DNA of 64,000 bases from Planctomycetota bacterium. Lineage in GTDB: Bacteria > Planctomycetota > Phycisphaerae > Phycisphaerales > Phycisphaeraceae. Below are positions 34,966-44,802 of the stretch, piece by piece; the stretch's first letter is position 1, and every line of letters starts with the position of its first letter. The stretch spans positions 1-64,000 of the forward strand of contig JAJRXX010000041.1 of the NCBI GenBank assembly GCA_024276075.1. Reading direction: 5' to 3'. The translations under genes were made by a program, and so were the position numbers. The notes below the pieces were generated by a model, which saw only the letters and a list, made by a program, of their open reading frames with translations, had not been told where the DNA came from and did no database searches.

Positions 34966-36047
34966 GCCGGTACCCATTCTGATAATTTCGTCAATAACAC
35001 GTCGCAACCTTCTGTTTTCGCCTCCGGTCGGCTCAGCAGATTACGCAGAAAATAACCGTATGTCTCAAACATCGTCGGCACCTGGTGGATGGGCATCCTT
35101 GATCGGATCAGCCAGCCCAGGTCGAGCTCATTTAAGAAACGGATCGCGTTTAAAACAAATTCATTCTCAAACGGGTTGGCCGTCTGATCGCGGTGCACAG
35201 CCGGGCACAACCGGGTGTGTTTAATAAATTTTGGAATCAATCCCAGGTGAGGCCACAAGTCGGGTGGCGGGCTGTCGGCATCGCCGTGTCGCGTGTTGTA
35301 GCCGAGTTGTCGCATCAAGCCCGCGTTGCGCCGTTCGATGCGGCGGACGACGTCGTCATCGTCGGGTCGCTGAGTCCACTCGCCCGCTTTGCTCGCGCGC
35401 ATCACAGGTTGGTCTGGCGTCTGAGCGGATTGGCAGAATCTCGCTTCCGCGTCCGCGGCTTTTGAATAATCCGATCCGGCCACCGCGCGGGCGATCGCAT
35501 CGGAATCAGCGGGTAGGTTGTTTTCATCCAGGATACGCCGAAGCAGTGTAATTGCGTCCTGTTTGTAGTCTTCGAAGCGATAGGTTTTTATGCCGGGGTG
35601 GTCCATCCAGAGCAGATGAAACAGGTACCAGTTATCTATTTTGTTTATCAGCGAATCGCAGTCGAGGTGATCGACGAAATCTCCGTAATCGATCCAGCCG
35701 GATTGGCGTTTGTAGCTTGAGTAAATCGCGTCACGCGGATCGCGTGTAATGTAGATCACCCTGGCACCCTCATGCTTCGCACGCAACGGCCAATCGTGCG
35801 TCCACTCCACTTCGATATCGTCACGGAATGTGAAACGCGATTGCTGCGACAAGATCGGTAGGTAGCGGTATAGCTGAGATTCTTCGGGCCGCAGCCGCCA
35901 GTGGCTTCCGTCTTTGACCCATGAGTCACCGCCGCCGTACACACCCCGGTACGTCTTGATGCCCAATTCGAGCAGGCAATTCGCCAGCCAGGTCATCCCC
36001 GAAGGCTCTTTGGGTGATACCAGGTAATACTTAATTGGTTGGGGCAT
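34962..36047 (-). CDS. Sulfotransferase-fold protein; candidate transferase for the phosphoramidate group
   Basis: 361 residues with both nucleotide motifs of PAPS-dependent sulfotransferases: a 5'-phosphosulfate loop SGMTWLANCLLELG near residue 16, and a 3'-phosphate-binding ITRDPRDAIYSSYK near residue 100 (Arg and Ser). The C-terminal 100 residues are extra. The textbook call is glycan sulfation. The position gives a second option: it is translationally coupled to a kinase expected to make a 3'-phospho-CDP-amidate, a close structural analogue of PAPS, so this fold could transfer phosphoramidate instead of sulfate. Both are inference. Confidence 0.75.
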   Translation of the reverse strand: MPQPIKYYLVSPKEPSGMTWLANCLLELGIKTYRGVYGGGDSWVKDGSHWRLRPEESQLYRYLPILSQQSRFTFRDDIEVEWTHDWPLRAKHEGARVIYITRDPRDAIYSSYKRQSGWIDYGDFVDHLDCDSLINKIDNWYLFHLLWMDHPGIKTYRFEDYKQDAITLLRRILDENNLPADSDAIARAVAGSDYSKAADAEARFCQSAQTPDQPVMRASKAGEWTQRPDDDDVVRRIERRNAGLMRQLGYNTRHGDADSPPPDLWPHLGLIPKFIKHTRLCPAVHRDQTANPFENEFVLNAIRFLNELDLGWLIRSRMPIHQVPTMFETYGYFLRNLLSRPEAKTEGCDVLLTKLSEWVPA

Positions 36048-36059
36048 GTTTGGAAGGCG

Positions 36060-37466
36060 TCACTTATTGGTAGGTGTTGTGATCTTTCGTTCATTACAAC
36101 AAACGGTGGCTGTCAGGCGTTGGCGATCATCAATGGGCCCGACGCCGCCGGCGACGTAGCGTACTCGATCGCTTAACTGTTTAGCGTCCAGGGCTCGCCA
36201 GGGGTCGATCACCACGCGCAGCCGACCCGATCCGCAAAATTCTGTACCCGTCAGCCGCGTGAATTCGGGCCAAGGAGTCATCACCACCGCCGCGTCTGCC
36301 GTGTCGATACAAGCCCGCAAGCTGTCGGCAAACCGCACGCCGTTTTGTGACACCCGCTGTGCGTTTTGCATCGCAGCGGGGTCGTATGCGATTAGATCGA
36401 TCCCGTTGCTTGCCAGCGATTCAGCGAGTTGCAAACCTTGAGACTGTTCCACAACGTCACTATGTGGCTTGTACGCCAATCCCAGGACCGCCACGGTGTC
36501 GTTTGGCTCGGTGTTCTGTTTGACGAGATTTGCGAGCCGATCGACTTGTCGGCGATTGACGTGATCTACGGATTCCGCCAGTTCCGCCGAGGCGCCGACG
36601 GACCGCGCCACACTAGCCAGCGCCCGGTTGTCACGCGGAAAACAAGGCCCGCCGTACCCGACACCGCCGGTGAGGTACTTTCGGCCGATTCGGCTGTCGA
36701 GCCCCAGCGCGCCGGTGACCCGGTCCACGTCCGCTCCGGGAAGGTGCTGGCAGATACCCGCGAGTGTGTTGGCGAACGTAATCTTGGTCGTGACGTATGA
36801 GTTCACCGCGATCTTTGCCAGTTCGGCGTTTGCGAAGTTCATCCGCGAGTTTGGCGGATTGGTCTGGCAAACCCGGTCGTAGATCGACGCTAGCAACTCA
36901 CCGCTGTGGGGGTCGGACTCCCCGATGAGGATGAAGTCGGGGTTTAGATAATCGTGGATCACGCTGCCAAGCGCGACGAACTCCGGGCTATAGCACAGGC
37001 CGAAGTCTTCGCCGCAGATTCGGCCGCTGGTTTTTTCGAGCGTGTCTCGTACCGGCCCACCCGTAGCGCCGGGCATCACGGTGCTCACCAGGACGATCAA
37101 GTGATACGCCTGTTTATTTGCTAACGCTTCGCCGATCTCTTTGCACGCGGACAGGACGTATTGCAGCGTAAAGCCGCCGTCCGATTCGCTGGGTGTGGGT
37201 ACGAGGACAAATGTAATGTCCGTGTCCCGTACCGCTGCGAGGGTGTCGGTGGTTGCGTTGAGTCGGCCATTTGTCTGCGCGATCATCTCGTCCAGGCCCG
37301 TCTCGTAAACAGGGGGGCGGCCATCATTCAGCGCCGCGACGCGATCCGCGTCTCGATCGACGCCGGTGACGCGGAACCCCTTTGCCGCCAAGCACGCCGC
37401 GATCGGAGCGCCTAGTCGCCCCAGCCCGATCATCGAAATCTTTTCATTAAATGGATTCATCTGCAT
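36060..37466 (-). CDS. UDP-glucose/GDP-mannose dehydrogenase family protein
   Basis: 468-residue NAD-dependent nucleotide-sugar 6-dehydrogenase making a uronic acid. NAD site GLGRLGAP near the start; the catalytic cysteine is in GGPCFPRDN (around residue 270), followed by the central dimerisation helix and a C-terminal UDP-binding domain (GLAYKPHSDVVEQSQG). Substrate (UDP-glucose, UDP-GlcNAc or UDP-ManNAc type) cannot be told apart with confidence. A second ATG at 37460 is an equally good start. It supplies a building block for the glycan made by this operon. Confidence 0.9.
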   Translation of the reverse strand: MQMNPFNEKISMIGLGRLGAPIAACLAAKGFRVTGVDRDADRVAALNDGRPPVYETGLDEMIAQTNGRLNATTDTLAAVRDTDITFVLVPTPSESDGGFTLQYVLSACKEIGEALANKQAYHLIVLVSTVMPGATGGPVRDTLEKTSGRICGEDFGLCYSPEFVALGSVIHDYLNPDFILIGESDPHSGELLASIYDRVCQTNPPNSRMNFANAELAKIAVNSYVTTKITFANTLAGICQHLPGADVDRVTGALGLDSRIGRKYLTGGVGYGGPCFPRDNRALASVARSVGASAELAESVDHVNRRQVDRLANLVKQNTEPNDTVAVLGLAYKPHSDVVEQSQGLQLAESLASNGIDLIAYDPAAMQNAQRVSQNGVRFADSLRACIDTADAAVVMTPWPEFTRLTGTEFCGSGRLRVVIDPWRALDAKQLSDRVRYVAGGVGPIDDRQRLTATVCCNERKITTPTNK

Positions 37467-37511
37467 CTTGTTCCGTATTCAGATAATCGAGTCGTGGCGT
37501 GTTAAACGAAG

Positions 37512-38342
37512 TTAGGCACCAAGACGGACCGAGCGTCGGTAGCTCCAGATACCCCCGCCAAGTTCGGTTTGGCTTCGGTGTTCGAGACCATCTTTTGTCA
37601 GTACATGCGTGCTGTCCCAGATGGTGAACGACTTTGACAAACCGCCCGCCAGCGCGAGGTTTTGCTTTGCTTCCGGGCCGTGGCGAGCGCCTTTGTACCC
37701 GCCCACCGCGTGCTGGTAGTTGTGGTTTTGATGGATCACGGTTACGACACCGCTAGCATCAATCGCCGGGACTTTGAGCATCCGTGCACGCCAGATCAGC
37801 CAGTTGTCCCACGCGAACCGTCCCACAGCAAACGGCGGAATACGACCCCACATGCCACGCGAGAAAACAAAATAATCAATGTGCGTTGGTCCCTGGAGGT
37901 GGCCTGTGTCGGCGATACGACGGCCCAGCCGGTCTTGCCAGCCGGGTGAAAAGTCCAGTAATTCTTCGTGTTGCAGGTCCAGGTCGGTCCTTCGGCCCAC
38001 CATGAGAAACTTTCGCTTGCGCCTCATCACACGCTGTACCGCATCAAGAAATTCGTTGGTCAGGATGATGTCCGCGTTGACGTAGCACAGCAGCCGATGT
38101 GAGCTGGCCGATTCGCCGCACCGGAACACGTCATTTAGCAGGGGTGTGCCGTATTTGTTGCGCTCTATTTTGTTAACGTGTGCCGCGCCGATGTCGTTGG
38201 CGGCTTGGGCGGTGCCCGGCTCGTCGCCGATTAGCAGGATATCGCACCGCGGATCGAGCAGACGCCAACTCTGCAGCGCGTTTCGCTGGATCGCGCCAAA
38301 GTGACCTACAAACGGCTTTGGGATCGAAAAGAGGGTAATCAT
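37512..38342 (-). CDS. Glycosyltransferase-like protein (GT-A type)
   Basis: 276 residues. It begins MITLFSIPKPFVGHFG and has NADIILTNEF with a DXD-like centre (YVNAD near residue 90) and, later, DYFVFSRGMWG and FAWDNWLIWRA, features of small GT-A transferases. The exact family is not recognised. It is sandwiched between other glycosyltransferases and the dehydrogenase in the same operon, so it probably adds one sugar of the repeat unit. Confidence 0.6.
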   Translation of the reverse strand: MITLFSIPKPFVGHFGAIQRNALQSWRLLDPRCDILLIGDEPGTAQAANDIGAAHVNKIERNKYGTPLLNDVFRCGESASSHRLLCYVNADIILTNEFLDAVQRVMRRKRKFLMVGRRTDLDLQHEELLDFSPGWQDRLGRRIADTGHLQGPTHIDYFVFSRGMWGRIPPFAVGRFAWDNWLIWRARMLKVPAIDASGVVTVIHQNHNYQHAVGGYKGARHGPEAKQNLALAGGLSKSFTIWDSTHVLTKDGLEHRSQTELGGGIWSYRRSVRLGA

Positions 38343-38435
38343 ATTCGCCAGCCCTGTGTGGCCAATCGCCGTTCATGCTTTCGTGAGTGTGCCGTGACCA
38401 CACATGTAATCCAAATATAAGCACAAATGCTTTTG

Positions 38436-40058
38436 CTACGCGGCCTTTTCTGAGATTGCACTTTGCCGAAGCACATAACAACCAATCGCCGGGGCACCCG
38501 GCCGATGCTGCTTCGGGATGGTTAATGTATGGTCTTGCAATGGATTGCCGTTGATCCAGCGGTTGTTTTTATCCATGGTCCATTGTGTTCTTTCGATTAA
38601 TTGGACGCCTCGTAGTTGTTCATACGTCGGCTCTGCGCGGACGGGCATGGCTAAGAGCAGGTGTCCGCCGGGTTTTAGAGCGCTACATAGTTGTTGCATA
38701 TGGCGCAGCGTGCTGTCGATGTAGGCGTTCGTAACGCTGCGGATCACGATCAGGTCGTACCGCTGGCGCGGATTGGTCAATTGCGCGACGCGGTCTTTTG
38801 TAAACCGCAGTCTTGGGTGGGCGTATGGCCATCTTGTGTGTGTCGGCGCGGTGGCGAGTACCTCGTGGCCGGACATGGCCGCGACCAACGGCAGGTTGCT
38901 TTCGTCGTCTTCAAAAATCAACGCACGCCCCGTGGCTTTAGGCAGGTGCGAAATAATCCAGCTCTGTGTGATGGCGTGTATAGGCATAGAGTCGTCGATC
39001 GGGCTTTCTCGCCAAAGCGTAACCAGTTCCTCAGTAGCACGGGAGGCTAATTTGAACGGCAGGCAGGCTACGATCCGCAACGATTCGAGTGCTTTTACGA
39101 CCCACCCGGATCGGGTCCCGCTCTGTAGATAAGTCGTACACCGCTTGATGATCTGAGGCAGGTTTGTCGGGTCCCAGGCTGCTGCGCATAGGGTGTATTG
39201 GGTGATGATGCTCCATAGCGGGCCGGCGTTCAAGGCGTAATCAGCGCCGCGCAGGTAGGCGTTGCTCATTGCCCTGCGTTTTTTCTTTTTGAGGTCGATC
39301 GGCACATCGGGCAAATGGTAGAACCGCTTCATGACCTCGATGCACGCTGGTGCGGCACGCCGTCCGTCGTGGCAGTGTCCCTTGATATTCCGTTCGCAGC
39401 CCAATGGTTCGGGGAGGTAGGCGATTTCGCCTTGTAGAGCGACCCGTAGCCACAATTCACGGTCTTTAAACAGGTGGCTCGGTTGGCCGGTGGTATCGGG
39501 TGTGAGGTACTCGATTCGGTCCAGGGCTGACCGGCGGATGAACGCTGCGGGTTGTGGGATGCAATGGTCGCTGTATTCGACTGCATAATTCAGGTCCCAT
39601 TGGCGCAGGTACGTCCAGCCGACGCGCCGACCCGCTTTGTCGATCTCGTAACAGTCGCCGTATACGACGTCGGTGCCCGGTTGTGATTGCAGATACCGCA
39701 CCGCGCGTCGTACAGCGTTCGGCCCGGCCCAAAGATCGTCTGCGTTCAGCCAGGCCAAAACCTCGCCTTGACTTATGCGCCAGCCCTTGTCGATCGCGTC
39801 CGAATGGCCATTGTCAGCTTCGCTGATCCAGCGGATACGGTCGCCATAGCTTTCGAGGATTTCAATCGTGTGATCGGTTGATCCGCCGTCGACCACGATG
39901 CACTCGACGTGTGGGTAGTCTTGTTGGAGCACACTCTCGATCGTGTCGCGTAGGTATGCTGCGCGGTTCAGGGTCGGGATGACCACGGAGACCGTGAGCG
40001 GTTTTGACGCCGACACGGATTGGCTGCCGCTGGTTGTCGTGTCCGTTGTGTGGCTCAT
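38436..40058 (-). CDS. GT2 glycosyltransferase fused to a SAM-methyltransferase-like domain
   Basis: 540 residues. N-terminal GT2 domain: VSVVIPTLNRAAYL, IVVDGGSTDHT, WLNADDLW (DXD-type) and FKDRELWLRVALQG. The C-terminal 160 residues (ALIFEDDESNLPL, RYDLIVIRSVTNAYI, LKPGGHLLLAMPV) look like a class I methyltransferase core, but the motif I glycines are replaced by DDES, so SAM binding is doubtful. ATG 40058 overlaps the previous stop as ATGA with GGGAG upstream. It probably transfers a sugar and may act as a bifunctional or scaffolded enzyme. Confidence 0.75.
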   Translation of the reverse strand: MSHTTDTTTSGSQSVSASKPLTVSVVIPTLNRAAYLRDTIESVLQQDYPHVECIVVDGGSTDHTIEILESYGDRIRWISEADNGHSDAIDKGWRISQGEVLAWLNADDLWAGPNAVRRAVRYLQSQPGTDVVYGDCYEIDKAGRRVGWTYLRQWDLNYAVEYSDHCIPQPAAFIRRSALDRIEYLTPDTTGQPSHLFKDRELWLRVALQGEIAYLPEPLGCERNIKGHCHDGRRAAPACIEVMKRFYHLPDVPIDLKKKKRRAMSNAYLRGADYALNAGPLWSIITQYTLCAAAWDPTNLPQIIKRCTTYLQSGTRSGWVVKALESLRIVACLPFKLASRATEELVTLWRESPIDDSMPIHAITQSWIISHLPKATGRALIFEDDESNLPLVAAMSGHEVLATAPTHTRWPYAHPRLRFTKDRVAQLTNPRQRYDLIVIRSVTNAYIDSTLRHMQQLCSALKPGGHLLLAMPVRAEPTYEQLRGVQLIERTQWTMDKNNRWINGNPLQDHTLTIPKQHRPGAPAIGCYVLRQSAISEKAA

Positions 40059-40864
40059 GCCTTGACTCCCGCCAGCAGCCAGCTTGGTTTGATCCAAAAC
40101 AGGTCGGTTAGTTCCTGCTCGAGCCAATTCAAATTGTTTTTGATCGCCGTGACCACGCCTATCGTGGATGAGCAGGTTTCAATAATTTTTGGTTCCAGGC
40201 AGAAGTCGTGCCACAGGACGATCCCGCCGGGCCGCAATAGGGGCAACGCTTTGCGCGTGTCGCTAGCAACGATGTCTTCGGTATGACCGCCGTCGATCAG
40301 CACGCTGTCGAAAAAACCGGGCGGATACTGCCGTGTGTCCCACTCTCGGCTATCGCAGTAAATTTGGCAGACGCGCTTGCCGTAGCCCGCGTCAAGGTAG
40401 TGCAGCCCGACCAACCCGACAGCGTCGGATGGGAATCGGCTAGGCCGACCGTCGCCGATGATTTCTTGGAGCCACGCGGGCCGTTGGTCTTTTTTGAGCA
40501 CACTCGCCGGGTACGCCCACGTCCCGCCCGGGTGTTTCTCACCTTCGGGCAGGTTGAGGGTCCAGACGGTCGCGTCGCATTCGGTCAGGCAGCACAGGGC
40601 GCCGGTGCCCAGCCACGTGCCGAATTCCAGATGCCGCTTCGGCGATAGGTGGCGAAATATATAACACAGGATCGCCGTGTCGTCGCCGTCCATGGCACGG
40701 TCAAGCATCGACGTGTCGCCTGTACCCGTTGGACACAGTGGCTGGTCGAACCCTAACCGTTCATGCAATCGATCCAGTGTGACTGCGGGTATCGGTGGCA
40801 GTTGAGATACCAGGTTTTCACAACCGTGTTGTGTAGCGGAATCAGTGGGCATGCTTGTGTTCAC
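40055..40864 (-). CDS. SAM-dependent methyltransferase (Methyltransf_24/cephalosporin-hydroxylase-like)
   Basis: About 269 residues. Motif I is HLEFGTWLGTGAL, with FFDSVLIDGGHTED and GGIVLWHDFC as the acidic and post-strand motifs of this type. It likely methylates a sugar hydroxyl. The start is uncertain: GTG 40864 or ATG 40852, neither with a clear ribosome site; starts further up run into the preceding gene. Confidence 0.7.
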   Translation of the reverse strand: MNTSMPTDSATQHGCENLVSQLPPIPAVTLDRLHERLGFDQPLCPTGTGDTSMLDRAMDGDDTAILCYIFRHLSPKRHLEFGTWLGTGALCCLTECDATVWTLNLPEGEKHPGGTWAYPASVLKKDQRPAWLQEIIGDGRPSRFPSDAVGLVGLHYLDAGYGKRVCQIYCDSREWDTRQYPPGFFDSVLIDGGHTEDIVASDTRKALPLLRPGGIVLWHDFCLEPKIIETCSSTIGVVTAIKNNLNWLEQELTDLFWIKPSWLLAGVKA

Positions 40865-40889
40865 AGATGATTGTTGGCGTTCCCTTATT

Positions 40890-42149
40890 TCATAATTCAA
40901 CGACAGCCGGCGCGATCGGCATATGCTTGTGCTGCTCCGCGATCGGTGTCGTCTCATGGTGGCGGGGTTCGTCCAGGTCAGCTAAACGTTGTGGTTGCCA
41001 CAGGCGCAGGATCGGTCCGTCAAACCGTGCTCTGAGTTGATCCATGCGTGCGTCGATTTGTGCGGGGTTGACGTTTGATAGCACCACGCCGTCAGAGGAG
41101 GTGCCGAAGGCACACGGGTCGTCTTTAATCCACGTGCCCCGGTATCGCATCCCGGAAAACGCGGTGTTATTATCTGCTACCGCTTCGATATTCAGATTCG
41201 CGTTCTTGCAAGCGCGGTAGGTCGCGTAGAGGTTTTTACTAAAATCAGCGATCACCACACGTCGGATACGGTGTTGAGTGGCCCAATTGGCTACGAGTTG
41301 TGCCTGCTGATCTAAAGCGAAAACAGCTTCAATGGTTTTCTCGCCAGCGGGTTTACGGTGGCGAAGCGATTCCCACGCCGACCATATCCGTGCTTCCCAC
41401 AAGCCGCGCTTGGCCGCCTTGGCAAAGCCTTTGTGCTTGGCAATAGCGCCGTACCGCATCGTCCAGTCACGCTGATACGCCCGCCGCAGCTTCGTTGGTA
41501 GGTAGCGGTCAGCGATGACAAGGTTGTTACGCATGTCCAGGCGGTGAACCTGTGCACTGGGTCGCGCGCCCGCAACGGATTTTTTGTGGCAATAGACGAG
41601 GTCTTCAAATCGGTGCAGGTGGTAGCCCGCATCGATCAAGCGGATCGCTAGTTCATATTCCTCCGCCTGCCTCTGGAATGACTTGCAGAACCGGAACCCG
41701 CCAATTTCGAGCAACGCCGATCGGCGGATACACACTGCCCCGTTTGCGGGGATCATCGGTAGTGCCGACGCTTCTTGTGACCCGTCGGGCAGCACGAGGC
41801 TCCCCGTGACGCTCGCAGACTCCGGACGCGCATCAAGGAACCGGACCGACCGCGCGGTCGCGTCTTCCAGCGGGTAGCTATCATCGTCGAGCAGACAAAT
41901 GTATTTGCCCGTAGCCTGCTCGATCGCGTAGTGACGCGCCCAGACGCCTTCGTTTTTTGGGCGACAGATCAGCTTGACCTGTGGAAAGGCTTGTGCAATC
42001 GCTTCGCGTGTACCGTCCGTTGAGCCGTTATCCACGACCCAGGTTTCCCACTGGCCGTCGGTAGCCGGGGGGCGGCTGTGGACCTGCTCGAGTGTGTGAA
42101 GCACCGCCGCACAGCGGTTGTGGGTGAGGATGATATAGCTGATCTTCAT
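40890..42149 (-). CDS. GT2 family glycosyltransferase
   Basis: 419 residues. The N-terminal GT2 domain has KISYIILTHNR, WVVDNGSTDGT, LLDDDSYP (DXD) and RQAEEYELAIRLIDAG. The C-terminal 130 residues (HRIRRVVIADFSKNLYATYRACKNANLNIEAVADNN) form a separate small domain with a Rossmann-like strand that I do not recognise. It overlaps the stop of the first operon gene by 4 bp. Confidence 0.85.
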   Translation of the reverse strand: MKISYIILTHNRCAAVLHTLEQVHSRPPATDGQWETWVVDNGSTDGTREAIAQAFPQVKLICRPKNEGVWARHYAIEQATGKYICLLDDDSYPLEDATARSVRFLDARPESASVTGSLVLPDGSQEASALPMIPANGAVCIRRSALLEIGGFRFCKSFQRQAEEYELAIRLIDAGYHLHRFEDLVYCHKKSVAGARPSAQVHRLDMRNNLVIADRYLPTKLRRAYQRDWTMRYGAIAKHKGFAKAAKRGLWEARIWSAWESLRHRKPAGEKTIEAVFALDQQAQLVANWATQHRIRRVVIADFSKNLYATYRACKNANLNIEAVADNNTAFSGMRYRGTWIKDDPCAFGTSSDGVVLSNVNPAQIDARMDQLRARFDGPILRLWQPQRLADLDEPRHHETTPIAEQHKHMPIAPAVVEL

Positions 42150-44488
42150 GCGGTTTTTTTCAATGTCTCCGTTGATACAGATGTTGCGGATGTCTCGGTG
42201 GCGATCAGTTCTCTGATTTGCTCGATCATCCGACGCATACCCGTCGGGTACGTCATCCGCTGCTCGACGTGTTGGCGCTGTGCCTGCGCGATGTCCACTC
42301 GTTGTTGTGGTTTATTGATAAACCGCTCGATGCATGCTTGGAGTGTCGCCTCGTCTTGGAATGAAATTTCGTCGAGTCTCGGTAGCACCCGGCCGTGCGG
42401 TGCGAGCATGCCGATCCGTTGGCACAGCCGCGTGCCCATTATCGGGTCGTGGATCGTATCAATGGTCTGAGCGGTGCGCGTAACGAGCTCACTTAGTTCT
42501 TTGTGGTATTTAGTCGGCACCGCTTCCATTGCCTGTTCGACGGTTTCTACGGATTCGTCCGCGTGTTCGTGCAGGAAATTCGCCAGTGCCTGCGCACGGT
42601 CCTCCGCGATGCTCCTTCGGCTAAGGAAGAACCCGCCCGAGATCAGCCCATCGGTCATGCGCTGGTGTGCCAACGTTGGCAGCGGCTCGAGGCGAAGATT
42701 GATCTTCGATCGGCGCGTCAGGTCTTCGAGGTCGCTGCCGTATGAGACGTACCCTCGCGCGTAGTTTGCCAAGTCAGGGTGCTGGTCCCACCCCTTGCCG
42801 TAGATTGATAGGGTCAGCCCAAGCCGCTCGGCAATGCGCGCTGCCCATATCAGTCCCTGTTGGCGATACAGCGCGTCGTTGAGCGGGTGGACCAATCTTG
42901 TCACCAAGCTGCCACGATTTTGATCATTTCTTATCGTTACATTTAGTTCTTCCTCTACCTCTCGAACGATGGTGAGAATTTGATAACTCGTCTCCACGCT
43001 CTGGCCGTCTCGGTAGATTTGCATTAATCGTTTGCAGCAAGCCCGGACAATCCGTTTTCCTGTCTCGCCCCCGGCGGTCTCATTGAGCAGTTGGTCGCTT
43101 AGGTCTTCGCCGCGTTGAGACGCGTTCGACACGTATACCAGGTCGTCTCCGTCGCTGTCCCACTTGGCTGGGCGCTTTGGCACGCGGCTTAGCTTGCCCA
43201 TGTCGATCCACTGTCGCTGCGGGTAGCCGTGCTCTTGTACATACGTTGGCCGATTCGGGCCTAGCACAAAATCTCGCGTTGAGATTGATTTGCCAGCCGC
43301 CGGATGGATTAGATTGGGCAATTTGTCCTGTATCCAGCACACAATGGGAAGATTTGGGTGGTAAAGCTGCGAGGACTCGTACCGCAGGTGGTCGATCTGA
43401 AAGAATATATCTGGCTTAAAGTCGACCAATATCTGCCGTAAACCAATGTGAGTGATGCGGTGGTACGGCTTAGGCTCGATGACCAATCGAGTTTCCCAGC
43501 CAAGTTCTTTAAACGCATCAATCACATCGCGGGCTGAATACTGAAGGACTGTCGTGAATTGGCTAGTCAGGACCAACAAACGCGGTGGCCGGGGTGGGTG
43601 CGGGCTCAGAAGGTTCACCAACGTCTCACGATCGAGTGTTTCGTAATAATCGTTTAGCTCTTTGATAAATGCTGTGTTGGGTGCACTGCGCTCTTTCACT
43701 ATTTTGTTAATCGGGTCCAGTACCTCGGCGCCACGCAGCGATTGACGGAACACAGTCGACGGATCAGGCAGCAGCAGATCGTTTACCATCGCGTGGCGGA
43801 ACTGCTCTTCCCACGAGACGCCTACGAACCATAGATAACTTTCGCATTCGATCGGCCCGTCTTTTTGGGTGTAGTCGTGGATCATCAAGACGTGTAGCAA
43901 GACCTCGGGGTCCGGCTCCACAATGTAGATCGTGGGTCTAAGGCCCTCGATGGCTTCGGTGATTTGGCTAGGCAATGCGTCGAGCGCGTAACCATCGCCT
44001 ATACCTGCTAGCAGGATCGCTTCGTTTTTATTGATTACCTTGGACACAGAGTCGAGCAGCTGATTAGCATCGTCGCGTGGATCATGACTGTGACTTGGGG
44101 ATTTCGACCGTTGACCCGGGAGGGTTTGGACAATCGTGAATTGGCCTGTGCTCAGTCTCTGGATATCACACTCTGATCGCGGGTTGTTTCCTACCACAGT
44201 TTCGTAAACATCCGGTCGCTTTTCTTGTAACAGTAATAGATTACGAGCCAATCGAAGTTTTAATTGACTGCCCAGATCGGGGTCTTCGAGGCGTTGAAGT
44301 ATGGCGATTGTTTCACGCCACTGGTGTTTGTTGATGCATACGCCCGCTACCGCTTTGAGGATTCGAGGGTCTGCTGCGTCTCCGATTTGTTCCAACAACT
44401 GTTTCGCACGGGCTAGGTTCCCAGCTTGCACAGCGTCGGCAACTTGTTGAGACAGCTCAATTTGAGACGTCGATGGCGATTGGCTCAT
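42146..44488 (-). CDS. Large glycosyltransferase: TPR-like, DUF115-like and CgeB-like domains
   Basis: 780 residues. An N-terminal helical repeat (ADAVQAGNLARAKQLLEQIG) is followed by a domain with GDGYALDAL and YIVEPDPEVLLHVLM (about 165-230) like the DUF115/MptE domain of flagellin-modifying Maf proteins. The C-terminal 480 residues are a GT-B transferase of the CgeB type (LLVLTSQFTTVLQYSARDVIDAF, IYGKGWDQHPDLANYARGYV, RMTDGLISGGFFLSRRS). First gene of the 12-gene operon; its promoter must lie in the 200 bp before the tRNA gene, but no clear hexamers were found. Confidence 0.75.
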   Translation of the reverse strand: MSQSPSTSQIELSQQVADAVQAGNLARAKQLLEQIGDAADPRILKAVAGVCINKHQWRETIAILQRLEDPDLGSQLKLRLARNLLLLQEKRPDVYETVVGNNPRSECDIQRLSTGQFTIVQTLPGQRSKSPSHSHDPRDDANQLLDSVSKVINKNEAILLAGIGDGYALDALPSQITEAIEGLRPTIYIVEPDPEVLLHVLMIHDYTQKDGPIECESYLWFVGVSWEEQFRHAMVNDLLLPDPSTVFRQSLRGAEVLDPINKIVKERSAPNTAFIKELNDYYETLDRETLVNLLSPHPPRPPRLLVLTSQFTTVLQYSARDVIDAFKELGWETRLVIEPKPYHRITHIGLRQILVDFKPDIFFQIDHLRYESSQLYHPNLPIVCWIQDKLPNLIHPAAGKSISTRDFVLGPNRPTYVQEHGYPQRQWIDMGKLSRVPKRPAKWDSDGDDLVYVSNASQRGEDLSDQLLNETAGGETGKRIVRACCKRLMQIYRDGQSVETSYQILTIVREVEEELNVTIRNDQNRGSLVTRLVHPLNDALYRQQGLIWAARIAERLGLTLSIYGKGWDQHPDLANYARGYVSYGSDLEDLTRRSKINLRLEPLPTLAHQRMTDGLISGGFFLSRRSIAEDRAQALANFLHEHADESVETVEQAMEAVPTKYHKELSELVTRTAQTIDTIHDPIMGTRLCQRIGMLAPHGRVLPRLDEISFQDEATLQACIERFINKPQQRVDIAQAQRQHVEQRMTYPTGMRRMIEQIRELIATETSATSVSTETLKKTA

Positions 44489-44694
44489 GCCTTGGCTTCC
44501 TCAGCTACGGGTATATCAAGTAGTTATCGGTACAAGCCGAGGCGCCAGATGAATTTACAATCCGAAATGAACTACGATCACTTTGGGTCTTAGGTGTCCT
44601 TAGAGTGGTGCTGTGTTCGGGTGTGGTAATAGGTGTAGTAGCGTGTTTTAGGGCATTTTACAGGGGCGTGTTAGTCATTAAGATGCAAAGCGTT

Positions 44695-44768
<74 letters not shown>

Positions 44769-44802
44769 CTTCAATTCAGCGTATGACAAGGCTCACCCGA
44801 CC

